64,000 nucleotides of DNA from Bog-877 sp050734135 (GCA_050734135.1 JBOHUG010000010.1:1-64000); one strand, 5' to 3'; numbered from the stretch's first letter, positions 50,599 to 58,806 are shown. Numbers and translations are program-made. Notes: a model not told the origin generated them from the letters alone.

Positions 50599-51887
50599 CC
50601 ATTGGAGTGGGCGTCCCGGCTGCCCAGGTGGCGGACCTGCGCGAGCACCCGCTCTCCGGCCAGGTGCCGGCGATGCGGGCCGCGGAGTGGGCGGCGTTCC
50701 TGGCCGACGTGGCTCGGCGCGGGATCCTCGAGCCGCTGCGGCTGGCTCCGGACGGGTCCACCGTCCTCGACGGGCGCCACCGGCTGCGCGCCGCTCGGGA
50801 GCTGGGGCTGGATCAGGTGCCCGCTATGCCGGCCCTCTGCGAGCCCGGTGACGAGGCCGTCTACATGCTCCGGGCGGCGCTCCACCGCCGCCACCTCAGC
50901 GACGACCAAAGGGCGATGGTGGGAGCGAGGCTCGCCGGTGCGCTCGGCGCCGCGCGCCGGCGCCTGCAGCTCGCCGCCGCGGAGCGGAGTCGCTGGGCTC
51001 GGCCGCTGGCTCCGACAGGGACCGCACCGGTCCCGGACGGAGAGCCGCCGGGGCTACCGACCCGGACTGTCGCCGCCAGGTCGCTGGGAGTCTCCGAACG
51101 ACGGCTCCGGATGGCGCATACGCTCGCCCAGGAGGCACCCGACCTGGCCACCCGGGTCGAAGCCGGCAGGCTGCCGCTGCTGGTCGCCCACACCGAGGCG
51201 ACGCGCAGGGCCGCCCGGGCCGAGCTCACCCAGGGGCCCTCGCCGGTCCTGCCGGCCGGCTCGGACGTGTGGGTGGGCGAGGCCGCCGAGCTGGCCCAGC
51301 GGCTGCCGGCCGGCAGCGTCGATCTGATCCTCACCGATCCGCCCTGGGGAGGCGCCTTCGCCGGGTGCTGGGCGGACCTCGGCCACCTCGCCGCCCGGGT
51401 GCTCCGGCCGGGAGGGTTCGCCCTGGTCTACGTCGGCCACCTCCACCTACCCGCAGTGATGGCTGCCCTCTCGGACGGCGGGCTCGCCTACTGGTGGACT
51501 GTCTCGATCCAGCTTCACGGGCCGAAGCCGGCCATTCGCGCCCGCCGGGTCCGGACCGGTTGGCGCCCCGTCCTGGTCTACGTCCAGCCCCCAGCTCCAG
51601 ATGAACCCCCTTGGTTCAGCGACTGGCTGGCCAGTGACCCAGCCCCGGCCAAGGCGTTGCACCACTGGCAGCAGGGACTCGGTCCGGCGCGCCAGCTCGT
51701 CCGCCGGTTCGCTCCGGCCGGGGGGCTCGTCCTCGACCCGTTCGCAGGCGCCGGGACCTTCTCCGCGGCAGCCGTCTTGGAGGGCCGGCAGGCGCTGGGC
51801 TTCGAGCACGACCCAGGTCATGCGGAGGTAGCCCGGCATCACCTGGCCCGGGTGATCCGAACCGGAGCGATGGCCGATGCCGGCTGA
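50595..51887 (+). CDS. ParB-like domain fused to a DNA methyltransferase
   Basis: The 430-residue protein has an N-terminal ParB/Srx-like domain (LDGRHRLRAARELGLDQVPA, ALHRRHLSDDQRAMVG) and a C-terminal methyltransferase. The order is catalytic motif IV ILTDPPWG first and SAM motif I VLDPFAGAGTFSAAAVLEGR last, as in beta-class N6-adenine or N4-cytosine enzymes. Fusions of this kind occur in phages and plasmids and may modify element DNA. No matching restriction enzyme is adjacent. It overlaps the primase-helicase stop by 4 nt. Confidence 0.78.
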   Translation: MTIGVGVPAAQVADLREHPLSGQVPAMRAAEWAAFLADVARRGILEPLRLAPDGSTVLDGRHRLRAARELGLDQVPAMPALCEPGDEAVYMLRAALHRRHLSDDQRAMVGARLAGALGAARRRLQLAAAERSRWARPLAPTGTAPVPDGEPPGLPTRTVAARSLGVSERRLRMAHTLAQEAPDLATRVEAGRLPLLVAHTEATRRAARAELTQGPSPVLPAGSDVWVGEAAELAQRLPAGSVDLILTDPPWGGAFAGCWADLGHLAARVLRPGGFALVYVGHLHLPAVMAALSDGGLAYWWTVSIQLHGPKPAIRARRVRTGWRPVLVYVQPPAPDEPPWFSDWLASDPAPAKALHHWQQGLGPARQLVRRFAPAGGLVLDPFAGAGTFSAAAVLEGRQALGFEHDPGHAEVARHHLARVIRTGAMADAG

Positions 51888-52254
51888 AGGTCGGCCCAGC
51901 CCCAGGGCCCAGTCCGCGGCCGCGGCGCCTGGCTGTAAGGATGGGCTGCAGGGCTGCGGGCGCGACCAACGGGCCGACCCGGCGGTCCCCCCGCGCCACC
52001 CGGGCCGTCGTAATGCCAATCGTTTGGGGCCGACGGTCCGGGGACCAGCGCTCAGGAGCTGCGATCAGTGCGGAGGATCGTTGCCGGCACCTACGCGGGC
52101 CAGCGGCCAGCGGCGGCGCTTCTGCTCAGCACGATGCCGCGGCCGGGCCACGCTTCGCCGCCGGGCTGGGCTTCCCGAGTCGCTCCCGCCGCTCGGTCCG
52201 CAGGGACGCGCTCCCTTGGCCCGGATCGTCGAGCTGCGCGGCGAGCTGCCGTGA
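51877..52254 (+). CDS. small zinc-finger protein
   Basis: The 125-residue protein carries SCDQCGGSLPAPTRASGQRR and RFCSARCRGRATLRRR, a CxxC-FCxxxC treble-clef motif of the type common in small actinobacterial DNA-binding or regulatory proteins. The ATG overlaps the methyltransferase stop by 11 nt. The flanks are low-complexity and rich in Arg, Pro and Gly. Function unknown. Confidence 0.55.
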   Translation: MPAEGRPSPRAQSAAAAPGCKDGLQGCGRDQRADPAVPPRHPGRRNANRLGPTVRGPALRSCDQCGGSLPAPTRASGQRRRFCSARCRGRATLRRRAGLPESLPPLGPQGRAPLARIVELRGELP

Positions 52255-52580
52255 GCAGGCGGGTTGTGCGGCGGACGCGCGATGTGCGAAGGAGCCTGCG
52301 GGCCAGATCCCGAGCCGGACCGCGCGGCCGGCGGCGAACCGGGTCCATCGTGATCGGCGGGTTCATGTACGAGGAGACCTGCCCTAAGTGCGGAGAGCCT
52401 CGCGTTGAGGTGACCGCCACCCGGGATCTCACGTCCGGGCGCTGGGCGGTGCAGGGACTGGAAGAGGACCGGCCGCCCCACCACTGTCATCGACGGTGGC
52501 CGTGGCAGAAGGCGCCGGCGGCCGGGTCCGGCGGCAGGAGTCAGCCTCCTCGGTCGGCAGCGCCACCCGGGAGGCTCTGA
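52251..52580 (+). CDS. small protein with CPKC motif
   Basis: A GTG overlapping the previous stop (GTGA) opens a 109-codon frame. An Arg-rich N-terminal half is followed by MYEETCPKCGEPRVEVTATR and PHHCHRRWPW, potential zinc ligands. An alternative start nearer ATG 52366 would keep just the zinc part. The overlap is the main support. Confidence 0.45.
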   Translation: MSRRVVRRTRDVRRSLRARSRAGPRGRRRTGSIVIGGFMYEETCPKCGEPRVEVTATRDLTSGRWAVQGLEEDRPPHHCHRRWPWQKAPAAGSGGRSQPPRSAAPPGRL

Positions 52581-52961
52581 TCGCCATGCCCTCCCTCGTC
52601 AACGGCGGGTCGGCCCGGGGTCCAGGCGGTTTGGCGCCCGACCGCTGCTGGCGGCGACGCCGCGCCGATCCCCGCCGCCGCGGCTTGGCTGAGCGCCCAT
52701 CCCACCGGGCAGCCCGCCCCGTCGATGGTGCAGCGGTGGCAGCCGGCCCGATGGGCCGCGAGCTCGGCGCCGAGATCGGGAGCGGGGAGGGCATGGGGCA
52801 CGTCCTGGCCGACCCTGCGCCGGCCGCTTCGGGTCCGGGCTGGCCGTGTCCGGATTGAGGCCCACCCGAGGCCACAATGAGGATTGGATCGCGGCTGGAC
52901 GGGGTGCCAACCTTGCCCGGGCTACCGCCGCGGACGCCGGTGCTGGGGAGAGGGGCGGGCG
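52581..52961. other. about 380 bp without a confident gene
   Basis: A plus frame (52496-52858) is low-complexity. On the minus strand, 52541-52801 encodes LAAHRAGCHRCTIDGAGCPV, an HxxxCxxC pattern found in small plasmid proteins, which makes a short antisense gene possible but unproven. Confidence 0.35.
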
Positions 52962-53501
52962 GTGACCAGGGCCGCGCTGTGGCTGCGCGTCTCCACGACT
53001 GAGCAATCGACCGAGAATCAGGAGCCCGAGTTGCGAGCGCTGGCCGATCGCCGGTGCTGGACGGTTGGGCCGGTCTACCGGCTGGAGGAGTCCGCCTTCC
53101 AAGCCGGGACCGCCTACCGGGCCGCGATCGCCGCTGTGCGCCGGGACGCCGGGCGCGGGCGCTTCCAGGTGCTGTGCGTGTGGGCGCTCGATCGCCTCAG
53201 CCGGGAGGGCCCACTCGCCACCCTCCAGCTGGTAGACCAGCTCAGCCGGGCCGGGGTATCCGTGGTGTCGGCGCAGGAGCCGTGGACCGAGGCCCCTGGG
53301 GAGCTGCGTGAGCTGCTGCTGGCGATCGTGGGATGGGTCGCCCGGCAGGAGAGCGTCCGCCGCAGCGAGCGGACCAAGGCGGGCATGGCCCGGGCTAGGG
53401 CCGAAGGCAAGACCATCGGCCGCCCGCCTGGAGCCAAAGATCAGCACAAGCGGCATCGGTCGGGGTACTTCGCGAGGGAGGCCAGGAAGCGCGAGAGCTA
53501 G
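52962..53501 (+). CDS. serine recombinase (resolvase/invertase type)
   Basis: From the GTG at 52962 the 179-residue protein reads ALWLRVSTTEQSTENQEPEL (nucleophile Ser in RVST), LCVWALDRLSREGPLATLQL (catalytic Arg region), GELRELLLAIVGWVARQESV and a C-terminal KTIGRPPG. It lacks the usual C-terminal DNA-binding HTH (IGRPPG is followed by only about 25 residues). It may resolve multimers or act as an accessory recombinase. GGGGAGAGGGG provides a weak ribosome site. Confidence 0.83.
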   Translation: MTRAALWLRVSTTEQSTENQEPELRALADRRCWTVGPVYRLEESAFQAGTAYRAAIAAVRRDAGRGRFQVLCVWALDRLSREGPLATLQLVDQLSRAGVSVVSAQEPWTEAPGELRELLLAIVGWVARQESVRRSERTKAGMARARAEGKTIGRPPGAKDQHKRHRSGYFAREARKRES

Positions 53502-53644
53502 ACGGCAGGCGCCCCGGGCCTGGCTGTGACTTTGGAGGTCTTTAGATGCTCGCTCTCCGTTCCGTTTGTCACAGTTGGGGCAGCCGCAATCACTACGCGG
53601 GGGACCTCGGGGAAGTCGGCGCGGACCAAGCTGGTAGGAACCTC

Positions 53645-53665
53645 GGTGCCTATCGAGTAGGCACC
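53645..53665. repeat. perfect 8-bp inverted repeat
   Basis: GGTGCCTA (53645-53652) and TAGGCACC (53658-53665) flank TCGAG. It lies in the 200-bp gap between the resolvase and the next gene, 35 bp before that gene. There is no T-run, so an operator or recombination site is more likely than a terminator. Confidence 0.5.
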
Positions 53666-53699
53666 CACCTCGGCCACCGCTGAGCCCTGTGTAGGAGCC

Positions 53700-54230
53700 G
53701 TGAGCGCCGGCGGTTCCTACCGCCTGCAGCCCCGCCACGATCCCGCCGCACTGGTCCCCGGGGCGCACCATGGTGGCATGGTCGATGCCCAGGCGGCCGG
53801 GGCAGCCCGGCGGTTGGATGCCCTCCCCGCGCGCCACGGCACCGTGGCCGGATATAAGAAGGCGAAGTGCCGGTGCCCGGCGTGCACAGCGGCGTGGGCC
53901 GACGCCGTGGCCCGCTACCGGTCCCGCCGAGCGGCGCGCGAGCACCTGGCCGGCGGCCCGGGCTCACACACCGAAGGCGATCAGAAGCGCGACGCCGGGA
54001 CCTTGGCACAGCCCCTCGTCAGGGTGCCCACTGAGGCGGCCAACAGCGACTCGCTTCCGAACCCCCTGAAGCCGGCTCCGCCCGCGCCCCGCCAAGAGTC
54101 TGCCGGGAGCGGTCTGGTGTGGGTGGGCGTAGTCCTAGTCCTGGTCCTACTGCTCGCAGCAACGTGGTGGCGCCAGCGGGGTCAGGGACCGGACCGTCCC
54201 CAATCCGGCGGATGGCGGCCACGCTGGTGA
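53700..54230 (+). CDS. Cys-rich small protein with C-terminal membrane segment
   Basis: The 176-residue protein has HGTVAGYKKAKCRCPACTAA followed by WADAVARYRSRR, a motif known from many actinobacterial phage and plasmid proteins of unknown function (HGTxxGYxxxxCRCxxC). The C-terminal part has a hydrophobic segment GLVWVGVVLVLVLLLAATWW (about 138-158). It may be a membrane-tethered element protein. The start at GTG 53700 is uncertain; an internal ATG at about residue 27 is possible. Confidence 0.55.
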   Translation: MSAGGSYRLQPRHDPAALVPGAHHGGMVDAQAAGAARRLDALPARHGTVAGYKKAKCRCPACTAAWADAVARYRSRRAAREHLAGGPGSHTEGDQKRDAGTLAQPLVRVPTEAANSDSLPNPLKPAPPAPRQESAGSGLVWVGVVLVLVLLLAATWWRQRGQGPDRPQSGGWRPRW

Positions 54231-54451
54231 GCGGCGGCGGAGCTGTAGCCGGGGCCAAATAAGGGCCTCCCCGTCCAGACCTTGGCCGCCAGTTCAGTGG
54301 CGAGCGGATTCCGGACTCCAAACAAGGGGTCCCTTTTGGGGTGCGGGGCGCATATCATGACTTCGCTGCCACCGAGCGCGTGCGCGGTTCTGCTGGGACA
54401 GGGCCGGGCGATCTCGTGGTTGCTCAGTGTTCTTCACTACGGAAAATCCCC
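54231..54451. other. gap before the cargo operon
   Basis: No gene or RNA is seen in this 220-bp gap. The longer ORF frame upstream of 54452 reads low-complexity residues and lacks a ribosome site. Confidence 0.4.
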
Positions 54452-55231
54452 ATGAACGTTCTCGAGATCCCGATTGAGCAGGTCAAACTCGGGGAGGCGA
54501 ATACCCGAACCGTAGACCTGTTGGAGGGGGAGGACCCCGACACATCGATTCAGGACTTGGCGCTGAGCCTCAGGACCGAAGGTCTTCTGAATCCGATTAC
54601 CGTTCTCGCTCACTCCGACGGGACCTACGAGTGCGTCGCCGGCCAGCGCCGTCTAGCGGCAGCTCGTAGCCTTGGGTGGGCGACTATCTCTGCCCAGGTT
54701 CGAAGCGACAGCGGGGGTTCGGACGGAATGGTCCTGTCACTGGTTGAGAATCTGCATCGAGCGGACATGAATCCGCGAGATAAGGCTCGGGCGTTCGAGG
54801 CCCTCGTCACTGCAGCCAAGGGTGACGTCACTACCGCTGCTATCCGAGCGCACGTCTCGTCCGCTACCGTCCGCAAATACGTCGCCTTGGCTGCACTTAG
54901 CCCGGATATCCAGGCGGGCCTCGCTGCCGGCGAGATCACCCAGACCGGCACACTCGCCACGCTCGCCCGGAAGTTCCCCGGAGATTTCGACAAGCAGCAC
55001 CAAGTTTTGGAAACGCTCTCAGGATTCGGAGCGGATACAGCAGGACAGATCCTAAAGCGCCTCGAGCCCGACTTGGGCAACCTCGACACGCTGCGCGAAA
55101 GTGCCCTTGAGGGCGACTTCGGCGTGAAACTTGTTCAGGTCTGCCCCAGGGACTGCCCGGTGATTCCCGCTGGCCTGAAGCCAACCGTTCGCAATTTCCT
55201 CGTCGAGCGTGGGGTTCAGGCCGAGGCCTGA
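54452..55231 (+). CDS. ParB-like DNA-binding protein (no ParA partner)
   Basis: From the ATG at 54452 the protein has 259 residues with the ParB core: IPIEQVKLGEANTRTV, ALSLRTEGLLNPITVLAHSD, CVAGQRRLAAARSLGW (ParB box), LVENLHRADMNPRDKARAFE and the HTH AIRAHVSSATVRKYVALAAL. No ParA gene is adjacent. The C-terminal part has VCPRDCPVIPAG. In this position it starts a block that ends with a protease. Its frame continues into the next gene region; that gene's GTG is 58 nt downstream. Confidence 0.75.
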   Translation: MNVLEIPIEQVKLGEANTRTVDLLEGEDPDTSIQDLALSLRTEGLLNPITVLAHSDGTYECVAGQRRLAAARSLGWATISAQVRSDSGGSDGMVLSLVENLHRADMNPRDKARAFEALVTAAKGDVTTAAIRAHVSSATVRKYVALAALSPDIQAGLAAGEITQTGTLATLARKFPGDFDKQHQVLETLSGFGADTAGQILKRLEPDLGNLDTLRESALEGDFGVKLVQVCPRDCPVIPAGLKPTVRNFLVERGVQAEA

Positions 55232-55289
55232 GTGCCGTGGCCGTCGCCCTGCGGCCTGCCACTATCGCGGGTCTTGGCAGGCTGTCCCC

Positions 55290-56204
55290 GTGTCCCTGAC
55301 CAGCCACCTCAAAGACCCAGCCAGTCCCGTCCGGCGCTGGTTCGAACAGACGTTCCCGAATCGCCGACCGGTCGTCGCCACCTGTCGTGCTGCGGGGCCA
55401 GTGACTCTGCGGCCGGACCCTCCCCACATGGAGTGGGCCTTGGTCGGGATCGCGCTCGACTATCGAATCCGGTACTACTTCGCGGTGACACCGCCCGAGG
55501 AGCTCATCGCAGCACAGGGGGCCATGCTGCTCGCTGGCCAGATCACCTCCGACCCGGTCGATCTGAACGCCGACTGGGAGTCAGCTCGCCGGACCTGGGA
55601 TGAATTTGCCGGCTGTTTGCATCCCGCGCCAATGGGCGTCGATCCTGTCGGCCACCGACTGCCCGAAGCCGACGAACGTGCCCTCTGCCGCGCTTGCTAT
55701 GCACTGGCCTGTTACGAAACCCTCTTTCGGGCAGTAGCACGGCCGGACTGGCCGATCGTGACGGTGGGGCAAAGGGGCACGGTCGATGATCTCTTAGCCC
55801 TCGGCTCGGACGCAGTGACAACCGACTTGACTCGTCTGTCACGGGCCTTTCATGACACCCAGGGCGACCTTCTCGGCCAACCGGCCACCCTCAATCCGAT
55901 GTTCGGCGACGTGAGTGGGAAGTTGGGAGGGGCTGACGCCGATCTGATTGTGGGCGATCGCCTCATAGATATCAAAACGAGCGTGAACCCAGCACCGGGA
56001 CCCACCGATCCGTATCAGCTGCTGGGGTACGCCCTGGCTGACACTGACGATCGGTACGGCATTCGTGGTGTGGGTTTCTACTACTCGCGCCGACCGACCC
56101 TAGTGCAGTGGTCTCTCCAGGAATACTGCGACAGCCTGGCAGGGAAGCCAACGGATATCGAAGCCACTCGACGCGACTTCCATGCCTTGGTGGGAGGCCT
56201 CTGA
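55290..56204 (+). CDS. putative PD-(D/E)XK-type protein
   Basis: From the GTG at 55290 the protein has 304 residues. The core GGADADLIVGDRLIDIKTSV provides the acidic residue, the D-x-K pair and a flanking beta strand of a PD-(D/E)XK nuclease-like fold; YQLLGYALADTDDRYGIRGV follows. The N-terminal half (SPVRRWFEQTFPNRRPVV) is unrecognised. Similar proteins appear to be common hypotheticals in high-GC Gram-positives, and nuclease activity is inferred from the motif only. It follows the ParB-like gene in the same direction. Confidence 0.6.
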   Translation: MSLTSHLKDPASPVRRWFEQTFPNRRPVVATCRAAGPVTLRPDPPHMEWALVGIALDYRIRYYFAVTPPEELIAAQGAMLLAGQITSDPVDLNADWESARRTWDEFAGCLHPAPMGVDPVGHRLPEADERALCRACYALACYETLFRAVARPDWPIVTVGQRGTVDDLLALGSDAVTTDLTRLSRAFHDTQGDLLGQPATLNPMFGDVSGKLGGADADLIVGDRLIDIKTSVNPAPGPTDPYQLLGYALADTDDRYGIRGVGFYYSRRPTLVQWSLQEYCDSLAGKPTDIEATRRDFHALVGGL

Positions 56205-56307
56205 CTGTGGGAGACACGCGGTGGAATTGGGGATCACGGAGGCGGCGAAGCGGCAGGCGTAGCGCGAGAGCTCAAGCGAACGAACCACACGCATTGAGGC
56301 GCGACCC

Positions 56308-57207
56308 CTAACCCTGAGGTGGTGGACCAGGTTGGACCCACGGCCCGACTACCTTTGACGCTCTGGCCCCCTCGTAGATCCGCTCCCCACGCACCATGTA
56401 CTTCGTCCAGAGACGCCAGACGGCCCGCCACTGTTCTCCGCCGGGATCCGCCTTCTCAACGGGCAAGCCGGCTTCGATGGCGGCGTCAGGACCGAAAGTG
56501 GCGCCGTGACTCTGTGGATCATCCATCAGCCGCTTTTTCAGGGATCCCTTCCAAAGGACGGCCGCCTGGTCCTTTGACCGGGCCGGGTTACTCACAAGCG
56601 CGTCGATCACGAGGTCTTCGGTCCGTGCAAGAGCCGACCTAGCTTGCTGCACCATGATTGCGTTCAGATTTGAGAGGAGCGAAGCCTGCAACGGGTACGT
56701 GTCGGGACTACGCTGCACCGACGCTAGAGCCTCTTCCACGGCAGCTATCAAGTCCTTCGCGGAGATCAACTCCTGAGTCTTTGGGTTCGTCACCAACTGC
56801 GGATCCACTGGTCCGAGATCGCTCGACGGGCCCATGAGGATTCGATGGGCCCCGAGCGCGATGATGGTGCCCGCACTCTTCGCCATGTCGGGCACGATTA
56901 CGACCAACTCACGGCACCGTGCCTGAACCGAACGCAGCAGGCGCAGGGCCGCTTCTCCATCGCCGCCAGGAGTGACAAGCATTAGGTGGATGTCTTGGGT
57001 TGGGTCCGCATCGTAGATCAGATCCTCGAAGACGTTCACTGAGTACGGGAAGATCGCGTCGAATACGATCACCAATCGACACCGGAACTTCTGTTGGTAG
57101 AGCTCGATCAGGGCCTGCCTCTCGTACCGCGCAGCGTTCTCCGCGTGATACAGCGGTGACTGGGTGGGGTCCGGAACGGCTATCCGTTCCGGAGCTGAAT
57201 CGGCCAC
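56308..57207 (-). CDS. SDH-family Clp-fold serine protease
   Basis: The 299-residue protein contains LMLVTPGGDGEAALRLLRSV, DMAKSAGTIIALGAH (nucleophile Ser in KSAG) and GPSSDLGPVDPQL, the signatures of the SDH (serine dehydrogenase proteinase) group of the Clp-fold. No signal peptide is seen; it should be cytoplasmic. It is convergent with the nuclease-like gene across a 100-bp gap. The group often occurs in accessory regions, but its substrate is unknown. A small gene overlaps its start upstream. Confidence 0.83.
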   Translation of the reverse strand: MADSAPERIAVPDPTQSPLYHAENAARYERQALIELYQQKFRCRLVIVFDAIFPYSVNVFEDLIYDADPTQDIHLMLVTPGGDGEAALRLLRSVQARCRELVVIVPDMAKSAGTIIALGAHRILMGPSSDLGPVDPQLVTNPKTQELISAKDLIAAVEEALASVQRSPDTYPLQASLLSNLNAIMVQQARSALARTEDLVIDALVSNPARSKDQAAVLWKGSLKKRLMDDPQSHGATFGPDAAIEAGLPVEKADPGGEQWRAVWRLWTKYMVRGERIYEGARASKVVGPWVQPGPPPQG

Positions 57208-57611
57208 TGTGTGGCGAATCCTTCGGGCTTGCCCTTTCTCAGCTCCTGCCCAGCGCGCCGGGCCTCAAGAGCCTTCGCAATCCGCTCTGCCCACTCCGCG
57301 TCCACCGACTCAGGGGGCGATACAGCGGGCTCGTTCGGCGGCTCGCTTCCAGCTTTTCCCGGCTCTACGATCGGCGCGACCTCGGCCTCAATCGCCAATA
57401 CGTGCCTCCTACCAGGTAGCCGGTTTGGTCCGGACGCTCCGGACCTGAGAGCCATCGTAGCACCGGGAGTGTGATCGGGCCTTTCGATCTCCACCTCGCC
57501 CTGGCCCAGCCCGCTGGGAGGCTGGGGTCTCGGTCCGGCCCGGGCGGGCTGGACCTGGAGGGCCTTCGACCCGACTGACTCCGTGGCGGGGGCTGTGTCG
57601 ATAGGCGCCAC
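57180..57611 (-). CDS. small hypothetical protein upstream of the protease
   Basis: The 143-residue frame ends with ESVDAEWAERIAKALEARRA, GQELRKGKPEGFATQW, a charged helix that overlaps the protease start by 28 nt, implying co-translation. The N-terminal half is low-complexity. An internal ATG at 57458 would give a 91-residue protein and is at least as likely a start. No family is recognised. Confidence 0.4.
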   Translation of the reverse strand: MAPIDTAPATESVGSKALQVQPARAGPRPQPPSGLGQGEVEIERPDHTPGATMALRSGASGPNRLPGRRHVLAIEAEVAPIVEPGKAGSEPPNEPAVSPPESVDAEWAERIAKALEARRAGQELRKGKPEGFATQWPIQLRNG

Positions 57612-57775
57612 CTCGCGGTGGCGCGAGCGGGTCTAGGTGATCAAAAGGTTGATGCCTCGGGACCTCCTGGTCAGCCCCCAGATGACCAGAGGCAGCTCAC
57701 CTCGTTGAAGCCACAGTTTTGCCACTCCTGTCTCCAACGCTGGGGGTTTACTACCCCTGTTTTTAGTTGGACTGG

Positions 57776-57890
57776 TGTCAACGGTCACGTAGAAATCCCG
57801 GTAGGCGGTCGCTAAATCTCCCGGCCCGCGGACAGTAGAAATCCCGCTGGGCGGACACCGGTAATCCTGGTGTAGAGACGGAGCAAGGGG
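57776..57890 (-). repeat. IS21-family terminal repeats
   Basis: From TGTCAACGGTCACG at 57776 inward, two near-identical internal copies begin with TAGAAATCCCG: 57790-57810 and 57836-57856. Multiple terminal repeats of this kind at a TGT end are characteristic of IS21-type elements. Only one end is visible. Confidence 0.65.
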
Positions 57891-57891
57891 A

Positions 57892-58020
57892 TTAGGCCAA
57901 GCGCAGCACCCCCGTGCCGGTGGTGGCTTCAGCGAGGCGGTGGGAACTGCCCTCGGTCAGGACTACATGAGCGTGGTGGAGCAGCCGGTCCACGGTGGCC
58001 GTGGCCAGGGTCTTGGGCAT
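57892..58020 (-). pseudogene. C-terminal remnant of an IstB-like transposition ATPase
   Basis: A 42-residue frame, TLATATVDRLLHHAHVVLTE followed by GSSHRLAE, matches the C-terminus of IstB, the helper ATPase of IS21-family elements. The rest of istB and all of istA are missing. It lies directly next to the IS21-type terminal repeats, in the correct order for an IS end. Confidence 0.75.
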
Positions 58021-58030
58021 GATTTAGAGG

Positions 58031-58101
58031 AGCCGACGCGGGGATTCGAACCCCGGACAAACGGTTTACGAAACCTCCCATAGCGAGGCGCCGCTGTCGG
58101 C
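58031..58101 (-). pseudogene. tRNA-Thr(CGT)-like remnant
   Basis: The 71-nt minus-strand sequence has acceptor GCCGACA against CGTCGGC (6 of 7 pairs), a loop TTCGTAA with anticodon CGT and a normal T-arm (CGGGG, TTCGAAT, CCCCG). The D-arm is not formed and the anticodon stem has an A-G mismatch. It is probably a degraded tRNA or old attachment-site fragment. Confidence 0.55.
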
Positions 58102-58266
58102 CGGTAGAGTGCCTTCCCAGGGAACCGCTACAAGGATCGGGTCCGGAGCACCTCTACTCTCTAGAGCGGCTTACGCATGGGTGGCGCCTCTTAGCAGCGC
58201 TTTTCCCAGGGTAGAGCTCCTGTGGATCTCCTGAAAGACCGAATGTCGACCCTTTGGCAGAGCCGC

Positions 58267-58315
58267 ACCCTGACACGGTAGAGGCCCCAGGTTCGACTCC
58301 TGGTGCGCCCACCAC
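58267..58315 (+). repeat. attR: 49-bp direct repeat of the tRNA-Val 3' part
   Basis: It is identical to 44783-44831 and marks the right end of element 2. It includes part of the anticodon arm, the T-arm, acceptor and CCA but not the 5' half, so it cannot be a functional tRNA alone. Confidence 0.93.
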
Positions 58316-58769
58316 ATCGCCGCCCGCCGGCAGTACTGCTGGCGTCTGCGGTCCGGGTTGGGGCTGGTCCCATTGGTAACCCTGCCGTCGGGGCCGGGAT
58401 GGTGGACCGGCCCTCGAGTGAGCGGCGGCTTGGCCCCGGTTGGACGGAAATGCCCTTGAGGTCGCTGTCCTAGCAGGGTCGCCACCACCTCATTGATCAC
58501 CCGGCGGAAATGGGCGCCCGGGTGGCCAGAACGCTAAAAGAACCTGACCGAGGGCAGGGCTCGGTGGGCGACACCGGTCTGGGGCCGTCAGCCGCCTCCC
58601 CGAGCCGGCCCACGAGGCCCGTCCAGGCTCCGCGTGAGAGACCTCGTGAGCTGCTGACCGGAACCGGTTAATGACAAGTTGTCCACAGCTGGGAATGGGG
58701 ATAGGGGGCACAACTGGAACCCTCTCGATCGACCCCCAAAAGCGCCAACTTTTCTTGCCGTAATGACCA
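58316..58769. other. about 450 bp without a gene right of element 2
   Basis: No intact gene, RNA or repeat is recognised. The minus-strand frame covering the att repeat is an artefact of tRNA sequence. Confidence 0.5.
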
Positions 58770-58798
58770 TTGACAGCGGCCCTTAATGAGTCTCTAAT
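58770..58798 (+). promoter_or_regulatory. leaderless-type promoter
   Basis: TTGACA (58770-58775), 17 bp, TCTAAT (58793-58798), then a GTG start 8 nt later without a ribosome site. Confidence 0.6.
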
Positions 58799-58806
58799 AT
58801 CGCTCC

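Larger units (their letters stand above)
44783..58315 (+). mobile_element. 13.5-kb integrative element in tRNA-Val(GAC)
   Basis: A 49-bp tRNA-Val repeat flanks the block, with the integrase immediately inside the left end. Contents: integrase, excisionase-like protein, XRE protein, primase-helicase, ParB-methyltransferase, small zinc proteins, resolvase, ParB-like protein, PD-(D/E)XK-type protein, Clp-fold protease, IS21 remnant. The intact tRNA stays at the left. No FtsK-type or type IV secretion gene is present, so it is likely a mobilizable element or phage-satellite-like island. Confidence 0.9.

Noticed and set aside
52599..53945. Minus-strand 448-residue ORF
   Set aside because: It runs antisense to the resolvase and its neighbours and shows only low-complexity sequence.
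58171..58500. Minus-strand 109-residue ORF
   Set aside because: The HQESNLGPLPC segment is the well-known artefact of reading the antisense strand of a tRNA 3' end (attR).
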